A DNA stretch of 64,000 nucleotides from Rhynchosporium graminicola (GCA_900074885.1 FJUW01000051.1:425177-489176), one strand, 5' to 3'. Shown: positions 47,101 to 59,704, numbered from the stretch's first letter. Numbers and translations are program-made. The notes: a model not told the origin generated them from the letters alone.

Positions 47101-47750
47101 GGACCTGACTGGTACCAGTCGTAGAAAATTTCCACATAATAATCTCACCAAATACAGTCCCAGCAGCCACCAAAATCTCCGAGGGAGATTCCCATACGAG
47201 ATCTGCAGAGTAAAGAATAGACCTAGAAGGAGATGACAGAGTCTCCACCTTTATCTCTTGCTCGCCTTCAGCATTGAACACTTGGAGTAGAGTATTTCTG
47301 GCAGTGATGAGAACACAGCTATTGTCATGAGGAGCAATTGCGGCAACCAGAATCCAATCAGATACCGTAAGAACTGCAGATGTAACACAGTTGGCATACT
47401 GGTCTATGAGCCTGTCAAGATCATCCTTATCCAGCAACAGCAAGGACGATCCGCCCCAAATGGCGACTCGAGTAGCATTTTTAGCATTTTCCTGACTGGC
47501 AACTTCTGAGACAGCAATGCCATGGATAGTTTGCCCATTGAAGACTTCAGTTGACGAAAGTAGCTTGTACGATGCGGCGTCAAACACTTTCAAGAAGGAC
47601 CCTTCACAGGCTAAGATGAGAGGAGAGCCCGAATCTGTCAGGTAGTACCCAAGGGCTGTAACTGGGTTTAAGATATGGTCATGCTAGGATGTGTCAGTCG
47701 AGTTTTGTTTTGCATCCCTGTTATGTGCATTTACTAACACTGAGCGCCAT
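44159..47750 (-). CDS. RTT10: WD40 protein of the WDR6/Rtt10 (Trm734) family, 2 exons
   Basis: A 12-nt first exon (47750-47739, coding MALS) joins a 3525-nt second exon (47683-44159) to give 1178 residues. The joined N-terminus 'MALSHDHILNPVTALGYY' and 'DSGSPLILACEGSFLKVFD' fit the WDR6 family, and so does the length. WD repeats are spread along the protein, for example 'HTFTGHEGSIFGVDI', 'LASCSDDRTIRVWEL', 'VMGHASRIWSVKF', 'AVSPDGVTFATGAEDTAIRIW' (split here as AVSPDGVTFATG and AEDTAIRIW). In yeast the relative partners Trm7 in 2'-O-methylation of tRNA wobble position 34 and also affects endosomal recycling. The donor is GTTAGT; a downstream ATG is lacking at the domain start, which supports the mini-exon. 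Confidence 0.85.
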
Positions 47751-48770
47751 CGGCTAAGTTCTCTGGCTGATCTAGAGTTCAACACTCCTCGGACTTCCCA
47801 TCAAGACTGGCAAGTGATCTGACGTGTATTCCCAATAGTGGCTGAAGTAACTCCGCGTTTTCCAGAGATACGTCCTTGACCTTGGTCTGTGTCGCTACAC
47901 GATTGCAAGCCGCGTGAGAGAGTCGGGAGATTGTGAAGATATCTATATTAATCCTCAAAGTAGCAGATCGCTTGCATCTTGGAATATAGGACATGTCTGC
48001 TTGGTGTCTGTATGTGGAGAGCATATTACATGTGAATGAAAATCTCGCTTGTCGAGTCGGCAGAATCTCGGCAGCATTGCACCTAAGGTACGGCGGGGAA
48101 GTACAGAAGTACAGTCAGTACTGCACTTACCAAGTCCAAGTATTCCTTCCTCAAAAGCATTCAGGATTATGTGTGTTGTGCACCATTTATGCAGGGACCC
48201 AAAGTGTGACGTGATTGTGCAGCCGAGGCCCTGCACATGAATAAATATATAAATACATAGATAAAAAAGGGATCTTGTAAGTGACGCGCAACATATCAGG
48301 CAACTCCACTTCAACGCGACGAATGGCCTTGGCCCTTGTTTTTACAGTAACTGCTCGGATATAATATCCCAACGAGCAGGGACTTAGCAGGACTTCATAA
48401 ATGCATGTGAAAGTCCTGCCCTCAAGTGTACCTAGGTAAGGTACATACATACATACATCTTGGCACCTCTAAATCTTCACTGTCATCCCATGTTTCTTTC
48501 CATGCCATCCTGGATATACGTAGGCATCTTCCTGATCGTCACTGATCCTCACCGGAAGCCCCGAAACTGTTGGGACAAGACAAGACCCCTCCCTCCATGC
48601 CTCTTCTATCTCATGCTAGTTAGCCATGCCACGTCTACACATACGACTCATCTTTCTGAACGCCGAACCACTGCAGTACAAGAGTAGTGACAAGTAAGTA
48701 CATCTCCGATCAGGCGCCCTCGCCATCCACCGCATCTTCCCTTCCCAGGCTTCCTTCCATCGAAACCACC
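47751..48770. other. Divergent intergenic region
   Basis: Separates the WDR6-like gene (-) and the membrane hydrolase (+), so it holds both promoters. A short ACAT microsatellite lies at 48443-48458. Frames here overlap on both strands and are not recognised. Confidence 0.5.
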
Positions 48771-50468
48771 ATGATTGGGACCTCGAGGACGGAATATATC
48801 TTCATCAAATTCTGCATTCTAGTTCTCCACTATCTGGCACCAATATGCCTGGCTTATTGCGCTCTGATAGTCGCGCTCTACGGCTTCAAGACAGCCATCA
48901 CGTCTCCTGTCCCACTGCTCATCGAGAGTGTAGCAGTTGCTGAATCCCTATTTTTCCTCTTTGTATATCTACCCTACAGATACCATCTTCAAAGCGAAGC
49001 CGTTCATCCACCGGCGCCAACCCGCAACGAGAGGAGGGAGCTTTTCGCGCAATGCAACGACAATATCGCGGATCCCGAAGCATATCTTTCGAAATGGTTT
49101 CTCGGAGCGGATCTGAAGGACATCAAGCGGGAGAATGTCAAGGAATTTCTGCTATGGGCGTTCTTCAACCGTGGCGGACCTCCAGGGGACGACGAGGAGG
49201 AGTTGGAGGAATATGTTGATGCTATGGAAGTCTTGGTTGGAAAGACGATAGAGGCAGGAAGAGGAAAAGCACAGTGTTTGCGTTTGACGCTCGACCGGGT
49301 GGATATGCTTCATCGCAGTTTGGTGTGGTACTTCGTAAGTGTCTTCACTCGGAAGTCCGCGGCGCATAGCTAACCTTGTCAGTGCGTTGGATTCGTCGAT
49401 TTCCTTACATACATGAAGCTCCTCTACCATGGCTTTCATTTCCACCGTACAGAATTCTCTCGATTCTTCACCCTCTTCCCATTCCGACCGCAGACCATCC
49501 TTACCAAACACCGATCTCCCGCCAAGCATACATCATATTGGCATCGTCCGCATACCTCGAAAACTAAACTCCCCATTGTGTTTATACATGGTATTGGGAT
49601 TGGACTATACCCTTACACCAATTTTTTGAATGAGCTGAATTCTGTCGATGGCCTGGAACCCAATGATGCAGATGAGGAGGTCGGAATCATTGCGATAGAA
49701 GTCATGCCAGTCTCATTCAGAATAACTCATTCAGCACTAGGTCGCGCTGAGATGTGCTCCGAATTAAAACAGATCCTCACTCAACACCTCTTGCCCAACC
49801 AGAAATGCGTCCTGGTCACTCATTCATACGGATCTGTCCTCACAACTCACCTACTAAAAGAGCCCTCTACCGCTGCACTTATCGGCCCAGTTATTCTCAT
49901 AGATCCTGTCTCCATCTTGCTTCACTTGCCGGATGTAGCGTATAATTTTACACGGAGACAACCGAAACGAGCAAATGAGCACCAGTTGTATTATTTCGCT
50001 AGCATGGATATGGGCGTTAGCCACACGCTTAGTAGGCACTTCTTCTGGAATGAAAATGTGCTGTGGAAGAAGGATATTGAGGAGAGGCGAGTGACTGTTA
50101 GTCTAGGTGGGAAGGACTTGATTGTGAATACAGAAGCGGTTGGGAAATATTTGAGTGAGCAGAAGCAGGTTACGAAAAGCAACATGAATAATAGTGGAGA
50201 AGCCACAGGCGTTCTGGTAGATTTCGAGGGTCGAAACGACAGCAATCGGTCTAGTGCAAGTGCTGAAGGCACTGAAGCTGGAGACTACAGTGAGGCCGAG
50301 AGTGACGATACGGATATTGAAGAAGAGGAGTGGAAATCTCGGCCTTGGAAAGGGACTGATATCGATGTTCTTTGGTTCAAGGATCTGGATCACGCGCAGG
50401 TTTTTGATAAGCCGGCTACGAGACGTAGAGTTATCGATGTAATCACGAAGTATAGCAATGATGGATAA
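48771..50468 (+). CDS. Membrane-anchored alpha/beta hydrolase, 2 exons
   Basis: Exons 48771-49334 and 49383-50468 join in phase to 549 residues. The start ATG has CCACC before it; the frame is open further upstream but without another ATG. Residues about 10-65 hold two membrane segments ('FCILVLHYLAPICLAYCALI', 'SVAVAESLFFLFVYL'), then a soluble helical part, then the hydrolase fold: 'LPIVFIHGIGIGLYPY' is the oxyanion loop and 'VLVTHSYGSVL' the nucleophile elbow. An acidic Ser-rich stretch near residues 460-510 precedes 'VLWFKDLDHAQVFDK', whose His may complete the triad. Conserved in filamentous fungi as far as I know, with no defined substrate. Confidence 0.82.
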
Positions 50469-51183
50469 ACGGGCTAAAGTAGCGTCGGCGTATTGGGAGT
50501 TTGGCTACATACTGGTAGAATTCATGGATGAGGCGTTGTAGACTACGTTGGCATATCAAGTAATAGTAATGGATTGTAGAATCGTGATCCCCACTTACAA
50601 AAGAAGTTTTTTCTACCTCCATGGTCTTGCACGTCAATGCGCAACCCTCAAGCGTAAGAATATCCGTCTCCGGCGACCGGGAAATCTGACTTTGGTCGAT
50701 CAAACTTCAAGTCATAAATCATTAGAAGATGTTATTACATAAATAGTCAATTAACGTGACAAAGCCCCTCTAGAATCATGCTCTGGTAGAATGACAAAGC
50801 CGCGAAGCATTGTAGGGCCGTATTACAGCAATAGCATCACGGCAACACGTAATGACACCACTGACAACTTTACTTATATCGCTTGACCGGGCCGTGATTG
50901 AGCAGTCTGAGCCTCGTAATATCTACATTCGCTCGCTTAATCTGCCTACAGGCTCTATCGATGTCTGAGAGAAGTGGCCGATCAAGACAGACTGGACTGC
51001 TCGCTAGATGAGAGTTCAGATTCATGAAAGGATTTCGGAATTTTACATTATTGTTTTGTCAAAGTAATATCATGAAAATCGTATGAAACTTCGGCGTAAG
51101 AAGATGTTGAGGTTAGGAAAATGATTTAGTACTTCTGTTATCATCACCATGTGGAGCTGTAACAGCAGATACGCATCAAGAGA
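50469..51183. other. Convergent intergenic region
   Basis: Lies between the stops of the membrane hydrolase (+) and the oxidoreductase (-). No recognised gene. Confidence 0.55.
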
Positions 51184-52480
51184 TCAAAGCTTCGGCCTAT
51201 CTTCATGCTCCATCACAATCACCGCCTTCCCCCACACTTTCCTCGACTCCAAATCCTTCATAGCATGCACCACACTCTCTAAACCTCTGTACTCCTTTTT
51301 GTAAACGCTTGGTTTGAGCTTTCCGCTTTCCCATAAGGCTTTCAGCTCTTGCCAGATTCGAGCTGTCTCTGCGGGATCGATGCGATCTGTTTCGTCATAT
51401 CGCTGTGGATAGTGTCATGTTAGCAGGTCCTTCAAAGTTCCAGGCTATGATGGAGTTGCCAGACCGAGTCTGATAGGCAATGGTGGCTTTGAAAGAAGGT
51501 AGGGTCAAAGACGCACGTAGCCAATTATCTGCGCCTGTCTCAACAACACCCGATTCATAGCCACACTCTCCAAATCCCCCTCTCTCCCTACGAAACCGAC
51601 CAACAGAATCCTGCCCCTCTGCCTCAGACAGTTCAGACTTTGACCCACTAAGCCCACTGGATCGAAAACCACATGCACACCCTTTCCTTCGCTCAACCTA
51701 AGCACCTCTTCAACCCAACCCTCATCTGAATAATCCACACATTAATCCGCCCCAAACCCTCTTGCTACCTCAAGCTTTTGAGTAGTAGAAGCAGTAGCTA
51801 TAACTCTCGCTCCGACAGCTTTAGCAATCTGTACAGCCATAAGTCCTAACCCGCCAGCTGCAGCATGGATGAGTACCGTTTCCCCCTTCTGGAGACGGCC
51901 GCGCAGGATTAGAGCTCCGTACGACACAGGTGCAGTGGCGGCCAGTGAGGCTGCTTGCGTAAACGTCCATTTCTCAGGAATGTGCAACAGAGAGGAAGGT
52001 TTGCAGATTATATGAGATGCGTAAGAGCCGAGAGAACCGCCAAATACGCGGGTTCCAACCTTAAGTGATGGTGATGAGGGGGTACCAGAGATGCAAGGAG
52101 AGCTGATGACGGTGCCAGCGAACTCGAGACCAAGTATGAAGGGGGGTGTGATAAGGGAGCGGTTGTTTTGGTGTTTACCGCGTGCCTGGAGGTTGTGAGA
52201 AGATGTATGATTTGTAGGCACAGAACATGGGAAAGTGATCTCCAGTGCAGTGAGGCCATCTCATATCTTAAGTAAGAGACATACGTATAGAAGATCCACG
52301 AAGTTCACTCCTGCTGCTGCTATTCGGATCAGCACTTCGTCATCCTTTGGTTCGGGAGTTGGGACCTCAGATATCTTTACTTCTTTGACTGTCTAGTATT
52401 GCATGTGTCAGAAGTAGGATTTCTGGGCTTGGTGATCAGGGATCTACCTCAACGAATTTTGCTATGAGTATAGCCTTCAT
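51184..52480 (-). pseudogene. Quinone oxidoreductase (zinc-less MDR family) with one in-frame stop, 4 exons
   Basis: Exons 52480-52448, 52392-52285, 52185-51517 and 51402-51184 all join in phase 0 and would give 342 residues. Seen: N-terminal 'MKAILIAKFVE', 'EVPTPEPKDDEVLIRI', 'AAGVNFVDLLY', 'GLEFAGTV', the NAD(P)-binding 'HAAAGGLGLMAVQIAKAVGA' (AxxGGxG type), 'VFDPVG' and C-terminal 'GKAVIVMEHE'. This is the zeta-crystallin/quinone reductase group of medium-chain dehydrogenases, which reduce quinones with NADPH. Codon 195 (51744-51742) is TAA, inside 'GFGAD-stop-CVDYSDE'; the frame resumes exactly after it, so one substitution explains it. Either a recent pseudogene, a sequencing error, or readthrough. 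Confidence 0.85.
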
Positions 52481-53190
52481 TATTGCTGGTATCTAAGCCT
52501 TTGGAGCTCATAGAAGGCTTGAGAGAGTGTTGACAAGTTAGAAACTGCTGCTGGTAGTGAGGGGAATTGACAAGACGGAGCGGCCCGAGGTAAATAAATG
52601 GCTCCTTCGCTTATTTTTGAAGACGCAGACTTAAGAGCAGCAACTCAACGATGCTCAATCACATCAGCCTCTATAGAACTCGTAAAGGATAGCTCCTATC
52701 ACTATGAAGCAGCCAGATTGAGGCATACCAAATCAAGTTCATGTCTGGGAGGGAAGCGAGAGATTCAGGAGGATCATCGTCGCAAGAGCATTACTGGATC
52801 TCTGCTCACGGAATAAAGCAAGTCGCAAAGCACGTTTGTGACATTGATCATGATAATCTGTCGATAGTAATTTTCAAATTTGAAGAATTCACCTCAGTCA
52901 CCTTGATGATGGGTTGCAGGTGAAGTCAAGGAATCTCTCCACCAGAGGCTTGGTAGCGCTAAGCTACTTTGCACTAGTACATAATCCGTGGTGAGGCTGT
53001 CAAAACCGCCGCGAGGTCGAGGGAACAAAGCGTTCTTGTCCCCACATCCACCAACCTCAATTCACGGTCGCACCAGCTCTACATTCTGATCAATCGATCG
53101 CCCATGGCTGCCTAGACGTTCTTTTCAACAGATACCCTTGGGATTCCCAAATATCTCCCTTCATCTGCTTATACACTCTACAACAACACG
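52481..53190. other. Divergent intergenic region
   Basis: Between the oxidoreductase (-) and SPT5 (+), holding both promoters. The short frames at 52598-52816 and 52741-52923 are not recognised. Confidence 0.5.
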
Positions 53191-56100
53191 ATGTCTTTAC
53201 CAACTACCAATTTCGAGGACAGTGAGGACGAAGATGATTTCAATCCCCAGCAGGCAGACATTTCAGACAATGAAGATGGAGGGCGCTCCGACCACGATGA
53301 TGCCGCCGCCGGTGCGCAAATTCGAAATGAAGCCTCAAGAAGTTCTGCGAATGCAGATGAAGGCTCGGGGGATGAACAACCTACAGTCTCAAGGCGGAAA
53401 CCCTCGGTAGATCAGGATGATGCTGAGGAGGAGGATGATGAAGATGCCGAGGGTGCAGGAGAGGACATAAACGCGGGCGGGGATGACGATGATGAGGAGG
53501 ATGAGGAAGATGAGGAAGAGGAGATTACAGTTTGTTGACTGCTATATTCCTGAAGGAATGTACTGACAAAAAATTGCAGGGCCACCGCAGGAAGCGTCGC
53601 CGCGAGCGCCGTAATCAGTTTCTTGATGTCGAAGCTGAAGTCGACGAAGATGAAGACGAAAATGACGACGACGAGGACGAGCTCAATGAAATTAAGGACA
53701 ACTTCATTGCGGACACCCACCCCGATGATCTCGCAGACCTTCCCGCCGGGGGAGTGTTTGATGACAAGAGACATCGTGAACTCGACCGCAGGCGTGAGAT
53801 GGAAGCAAGTCTGGATGCTGAGAAACAAGCCGAAATTCTGCGACAACGATATGCCAATAAGAATAGGTCAGGCAGAGGTGCTGGAGATTCTGCTGTTGTG
53901 CCGAGACGTCTCCTGCTTCCCAGTGTGGATGATCCAAGTATCTATGCTGTGCGCTGTAAAGAAGGTAAAGAAAGGGAAGCAATATTCTCTATTAGTAAGT
54001 CATCACAAAGTCCTACTAGAGAGCTCTTCTAATGTTGTGATCAGTGAAGCGTGTGGAGGAGAGAACGGGAACACGCGACGAGCTTGCAATTACCAGCGCT
54101 TTCGAACGAGGTGGTACACATTCAACGATGAAGGGATTTATTTATGTGGAAGCCCAGCGTCAAGCGGACATCTTGACTGCCCTGGATGGAGTTATGAACG
54201 TATATCCTCGTACGAAGATGATGTTGGTGGAAATCAAGGAAATGCCAGATTTACTCCGAGTCATCAAGACGCCTTCTTTGGAACCAGGAGCATATGTTCG
54301 GTTACGACGCCCGCCGAAGTACGCTGGTGATCTTGCCCAAGTCATTGATCGTACGGATACAGGATTGGAGATTAGGGTCAGATATGTTCCCCGACTTGAC
54401 TATGGCCTACACGAAGATGCGAACGCGCCTCAAGATCTGGGTGGAAAGAGAAAGCGTGCTCCGGCTGGACCACGACCACCACAGAGACTGTTTAGTGAGG
54501 TGGAGGCAAAGAAAAGGCACGCAAAGTATCTTCAAGGACGATCCGATACGAAAACCTGGAACTATCTTGGTGATGACTATGTTAATGGATATTGTCAGAA
54601 AGACGTCAAGGTCCAGACTCTAATCACCACAGACGTTAACCCAACCCTGGAAGAAGTTACTAGATTTGCGTCCGGCGCCGAGGATGGAACTGAAAATCTT
54701 GATCTCAATGCACTTGCTGCTAGTTTGAAAGCAAGTACCGCAAATGCTTCTTACCTTCCTGGAGATGTGATCGAGGTCTACGAAGGAGAACAAAAAGGCG
54801 TCGTCGGTAAAGCGATATCCGTTCGGGGCGAGATTGTTACCATGGCTGTTTCGGAAGGAGACCTCAAAGGACAGACAATCGAGGTCCCTGTCAAGGGTCT
54901 CCGAAAGCGGTTCAAGGAGGGTGATCATGTCAAGGTTATTGGTGGGAGTCGATTCCGAGACGAAGTGGGAATGGTCGTCAAGATTTCCGAGGATCGTGTT
55001 ACTCTATTGACCGATCAGAGTAATACTGAGGTCACAGTCTTCAGCAAGGATCTCCGTGAAGCCAGTGACTCAGGCGGAGGTGGATCTCTTGGTCAATTCG
55101 AGCTTTGGGACTTGGTTCAACTCGACCCATCTACAGTCGCTTGTGTCGTAAAGGTTGATCGAGAATCCCTAGTTGTACTCGATCAGAACAACCAAAACCG
55201 AACCGTTCTACCCTCTCAGATATCGAACAAGCTTGAGAAACGCAAGCACGCCGTAGCAACTGATCGAAATGGATCTGAAATCCGCGCTGACGATGGTGTG
55301 AAAGAATATGGTGGAGAGGGCAGATCCGGCAAGATCATCCACATTCATCGATCTTATCTATTCCTGAGGAATACTGCTCAGAGTGAAAATGCCGGTGTTT
55401 TCGTCACTCGAACGACCAGCGTAGCCACTGTTTCTGCTAAAGGTGGTAGATTGGTCACATCCTCCGCAACCACGGATCTCAATTCGATGAATCCAGCGAT
55501 GAAGCGGAATCCTGGCGGTGCTGGTGCGGATATGCCACCCCCAAAATCCTTTGGACGAGATCGTTCCATCGGCCAGACTGTGACAATTCGCAAAGGTCCT
55601 TACAAGGGTCTTCTTGGTATTGTCAAAGAAACAACTGACACTAATGCTCGTGTCGAACTACACACGAAGAGTAAAACAGTCAATGTTCCTAAGGATGCTT
55701 TGGGCTTCAAGGATCGTATCACAGGGCAATCGATCGACTTGAACTCGAGAGGCGGGCACGGTGGCAATAGAGGTGGGTTTACTCCTCGTGGAGGTTCGGG
55801 CAGAGGAGGTATGGGAGGTGCTACTCCTGGTGGCTGGGATGGTGGCCGCACGCCTATGGCATTCAGCGGATCCGAGCGGACGCCAGCTTGGGGTAGTGCT
55901 AGAAGTAAGTCTTCATATCTGACCACGTGCAACATGAACTGACTATCATAGCACCTGCTGCGGCAAATGGTGGAAGAACGCCGGCTTGGAAAGCTGGCGG
56001 CGACGGAGGACGAACACCAGCCTGGGCTGATGGTTCGCGTACTGTAAATCCTTACGATGGGAATCGTACAGCGTACGGTGGCGGCAATCGCACTCCAGCT

Positions 56101-56559
56101 TGGTCATCAGGCGCAAAGACTCCAGCACATAATCTCCAGGATGCATTTTCATCGGGATCGAAGACTCCGGGATACGGTGGTAGTGGTGATGCTTGGGGCT
56201 CAAAGACTCCTGCATACCAACCATCAACATCCAATGATTCCTGGTCCAATCCTCCTGCCAATAACAGTTGGAACAGTGGGGTCGATGCTCCAACTCCTGG
56301 AGCTCATCTCACAGCTCCCACACCAGGGGCTTTCAATGCTCCTACTCCTGGCGCGTATTCAGCACCTACGCCTGGACCTTACAATGCACCTACGCCAGTA
56401 CCCTACAGTGCGCCAACTCCTGCCGCATGGGGAGCTCCAACGCCAGCTATGGACGCTCCGACACCAGCATACTACTCGGCTCCGACACCTGGAGCTCACG
56501 GTATGCCGGAAACTCCGGCAGCGAATTGGCAGGATGATGGGCCACGCTATGTGGATTAG
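53191..56559 (+). CDS. SPT5: Transcription elongation factor Spt5, 4 exons
   Basis: Exons 53191-53529, 53580-53994, 54045-55904 and 55952-56559 join in phase to 1073 residues. Spt5 with Spt4 forms DSIF, which clamps RNA polymerase II during elongation in the nucleus. Seen: very acidic residues 1-180; the NGN domain from about 230 ('[16 protein letters not shown]', '[16 protein letters not shown]'); '[20 protein letters not shown]' and several KOW domains ('[19 protein letters not shown]', '[12 protein letters not shown]', '[16 protein letters not shown]'). The C-terminal region from about 800 has Gly/Arg-rich spacers with RTPAW and KTPAY-type units, followed by a second array of APTPGA-type units to residue about 1060. 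Both carry Thr-Pro sites for Bur1/Cdk9-type kinases. Confidence 0.96.
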
Positions 56560-57014
56560 CGATGGGGCACCTAGGGAAGCAGATGCGTCGCTGGATATTG
56601 AACGTCGTCACTTAGCGAGAGATGCGAGCTAAGCGCGTGATTCTTCTTTTAATTAATTCGCCTTTGTTGTCTTATTAGTATTGGGGACGTTCGGAGGTGT
56701 AAGAGAAAAATGGAGCACATGCATTTACGGCAAGTGGTTGATCGTAAACCCAGCACGTAACACTCAGCGATGATTCAGATGGAGTCTGGGTCTGAAATAA
56801 AGCAAATTTATATCATCATATGTTGACTCATTTCTGGTAGAACTGTCCTTTCTTCATGTTCTAGTCTCCCCTTTCGTTCCTCGTTTGTCGTATCACAAGT
56901 CGAAAACTTGACTCCGAGTATTACCAAAACGTTGATTCGTGGACTGCAAACTCATCATCAGAATTTGCACCTGATTCCACGACCTCATTTACCTCACATT
57001 TCCCACTTCTCACT
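56560..57014. other. Convergent intergenic region
   Basis: Short spacer between the stops of SPT5 (+) and the cupin gene (-). Nothing recognised beyond the expected transcript ends. Confidence 0.6.
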
Positions 57015-58475
57015 TCAATCTTTCGTACCCTCGCCCCATCCTTTTAGATTGACTACCACAGGCTCACTACCACTCCTCGTAATAATCCTACACACGATAA
57101 CGGATTAGGATTTCCATCTTACCGTAAAAAGAGGAAAATAATATCCCTGCAAAATCTTAAGACATCGGAAAAATGAAAATACCTACCAAGTCACCTCTTC
57201 CTCGCCATCATTGACTTCCTGATGTTCGGTCCAAGCTGGGATGAGAGCAAAGTCTCCTGGTGCGAGTTCTTGCCGCGTCTTGCCGTTGTCGGATATGATC
57301 GCTATCGAAAAAATTTAGTTGGTGAGGGCAGCGGTTTTTTGAGTAAGGGTTTTGTTGATGGGAGGAGAAAGATCAGAAAGAGAGGAGAGAAGGAGGAGGA
57401 GGGATAGTTACCGCCGTGCCCGCTTGCTGCGTAGACTATGGTGTCTTGTTCGCCGTGGTGGTGGATTGCTGAGGAGGTGTGTGGGGAGGCAGTCATGACT
57501 TTGAGGAGAGTGAGGATTAGTAAGTGGTTCGGAATCGAGGAAGAAAGATGAGATGTGGACACTTGGCAATGCAACTGTGCTGTTACTTCTGATGCTGAAG
57601 ATGGTGCTTTGAGAGATAACTTCTGGGTCCTAATGTAGGGAGGGACGGTTTCTAATAACTGAAATATGACTTTGGGACGCGGTTCTGCTCAAATTGCAAG
57701 CATAGACTGTGCATCATATTATGATGGGCCTTGTACGCTGGGTCTTATAGCGAGAGACCAAATTGATTATTTCCACATCTTGACTTGTGGTTACCTACGT
57801 ACTGGGTTTTGGTATCAAATTCCTTTAAGGCTGCCTTGGACTTGAAGAGCATGAGGTCTGATGGGGAGATGGTGGCATCACCACTCCAAATTTGAATAAT
57901 ACACCTTAATCTTCATTGAGGATAAGCACTGTCTGCAGGTGAGACGATATGTATGCAGGAAATCGAGATTGGCACGAAATCTATCAGACTGACGAACTTG
58001 CTTTCCAATGAAGCTTTCCATGGTAATGCCCTCTGTCAACAAGATGACTTCGAAAAGTACGAGCTGGCCCTTGAACACCTATACAGAGGATAATTCCTCG
58101 ACTATGAAAGGACCGTAGCTTTCGAATATTCACAGCACCCAAGAAAGGCAGAAGCGAAGAATGAGACACGTTGGAGAACAAGATGCAAAATAACACGCAT
58201 CGAGGATAAAACTGCGAACCAAAGCGGATAGTCGTAGTCCCGAGAGGTAAAACAGGAGAATGCAAGGATTGAGCCCATACAGAACAAAATGCCAAGTGAA
58301 CTGCAAGAAACGCTGTCGGAATACATTGGGTAGCATGAGAAAGTGAAGTCAGCTTACCCGAAGCACATACTTTGTCCGATTTCTTGACGATAGCGCCCTT
58401 TCGAACCATGCCGTCGGTCTGACCGGTAGCTATATCTAGCTCTGTTGATTTGGTAACGTGAACTTGAGATGGCAT
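57015..58475 (-). CDS. Small cupin-domain protein, 4 exons, with an 859-nt first intron
   Basis: Exons 58475-58358, 57498-57412, 57301-57187 and 57087-57015 join in phase to 130 residues, a usual size for single-domain fungal cupins. Motif 1 is 'SSAIHHHGEQDTIVYAASG', with the HxH and Glu that bind metal; motif 2 is 'PGDFALIPAWTEHQ', with the third His. The C-terminus reads 'IITRSGSEPVVVNLKGWG'. Substrate and reaction are unknown. I took the ATG at 58475 ('MPSQVHVTKSTEL') because related proteins begin near there; an in-frame ATG at 58520 would add 15 residues. Introns 2 and 3 are 110 and 99 nt; intron 1 has a clear TACTAATC branch site near its end. Confidence 0.87.
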
Positions 58476-59124
58476 GATGATAGGCAAGATGTCCTTGATT
58501 ATTGGGAGGAGGGATGTCATGAGAGTGACGGCAAGAGTTGGAAGTAGGCTGAGTATTTGCGGTTGAAATTTAGGTTCGACGCTTCCGGTTCCTACAATCG
58601 AAGGGAAAAAAGCCTCTCTCGGATAGGGTGATCTGAAGTTGATTCTAGATTCCGGTGTTATGCTGTGGATAGAGAGGAGAGGGGAGCGAGATGAGGCTAC
58701 TTACTCGGGTATTAGCAATGATGAAAGTTGTCTCTCCTGCCCCTCATTTAGTGCGTTTTGTAGTAGGCACGGATCGAGGGAGCACTATTCCGGCCTTCAA
58801 AACATACTTTCGCAACCGCGCAGAATCCGAGCCTACTTTCTCGCGAATGCCTCGCGGTTCCCTGGCTTGTTTGACTTTCGCGTGTGAGTTCAACAATTTG
58901 TTGGAACGCTCACAGGTACACTCTCGTTCAGTCGAGCCCCTGAGGTCGAGCAGGGCCAAGACTTTACAAGCTTCCCACCATTAGGTACGCACAGCGCAAA
59001 CTGCACAATATTACCTAGGTTCGGTCTTTCATATCCGCTGCGCTACTATCAGAGTTGTATTAGTCTATATAAGATATCAGGGTTAAGAGGATTCGTCTTA
59101 GCTAAAGTTAACTTATTCATAAAA

Positions 59125-59197
59125 GAAAGTCATCGAATTTACTATATGACTATAAAGTGTTACTTTAGTAATATCCTGTAATATTTTAGTGACTTTC
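59125..59197. repeat. Short palindromic repeat, copy 2
   Basis: Begins GAAAGTCA and ends TGACTTTC, a perfect 8-bp terminal inverted repeat, with weaker pairing inward. Its layout and the core TCCTGTAATATTTTAGTGAC resemble the copy at 43309-43372. Confidence 0.55.
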
Positions 59198-59696
59198 ACT
59201 TTAGAATATAGGAGGATAGTTCGTAGAATAATGCTTTGAAGCTACTGATTCCCGCCCGAAGAATACAACCCTGGTGGCAGCGCAGCGGATATATCTTCGA
59301 TACCTGTAAGACGTTTACTGGCCCTCCCATCACAACTCCCATTCTTTGACGCTTCGTTGTTTGTTCGGGCAAAGCATTGGCCAAGTTCATCTCAAAACAC
59401 CGCCAATGTTACAGAGTTCGCTTCAAAGGCGCTCAAAAGTCATCCCAAGTCTCGCTTAACAATCCCATACTAGACTTCACATGGGCTTGTAGCTGGCTAA
59501 TATCTTGAGCAATCCTTAGGACATTGGTTCAAGGTGTGTTCGTCTTACTTGCCCATGTTTTGCGCATTCTGGAGCCTCCCAGGGGACTGGAAGAGCCCGG
59601 GAACGCGACTCCCAGTATAAACCAAGCCTTGGATTTGCAGGTACCAAGCATTCTAACATCTGTCATCCCGTATCAGTGTGTTGGATGATGGGATGA

Positions 59697-59704
59697 TATA
59701 AAGG
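59697..59704 (+). promoter_or_regulatory. TATA-like box of the CHRD gene
   Basis: TATAAAGG, 186 bp before the CHRD ATG, followed by a pyrimidine-rich stretch suitable for a transcription start near 59730-59760. Position-based call. Confidence 0.4.

Noticed and set aside
53412..53857. Minus-strand frames with Ser runs
   Set aside because: Antisense of the Asp/Glu-rich start of SPT5.
57984..58520. 178-codon minus-strand frame read as one protein
   Set aside because: Only its first part is coding; it runs into the first intron of the cupin gene, as shown by the phase-correct join to 57498.
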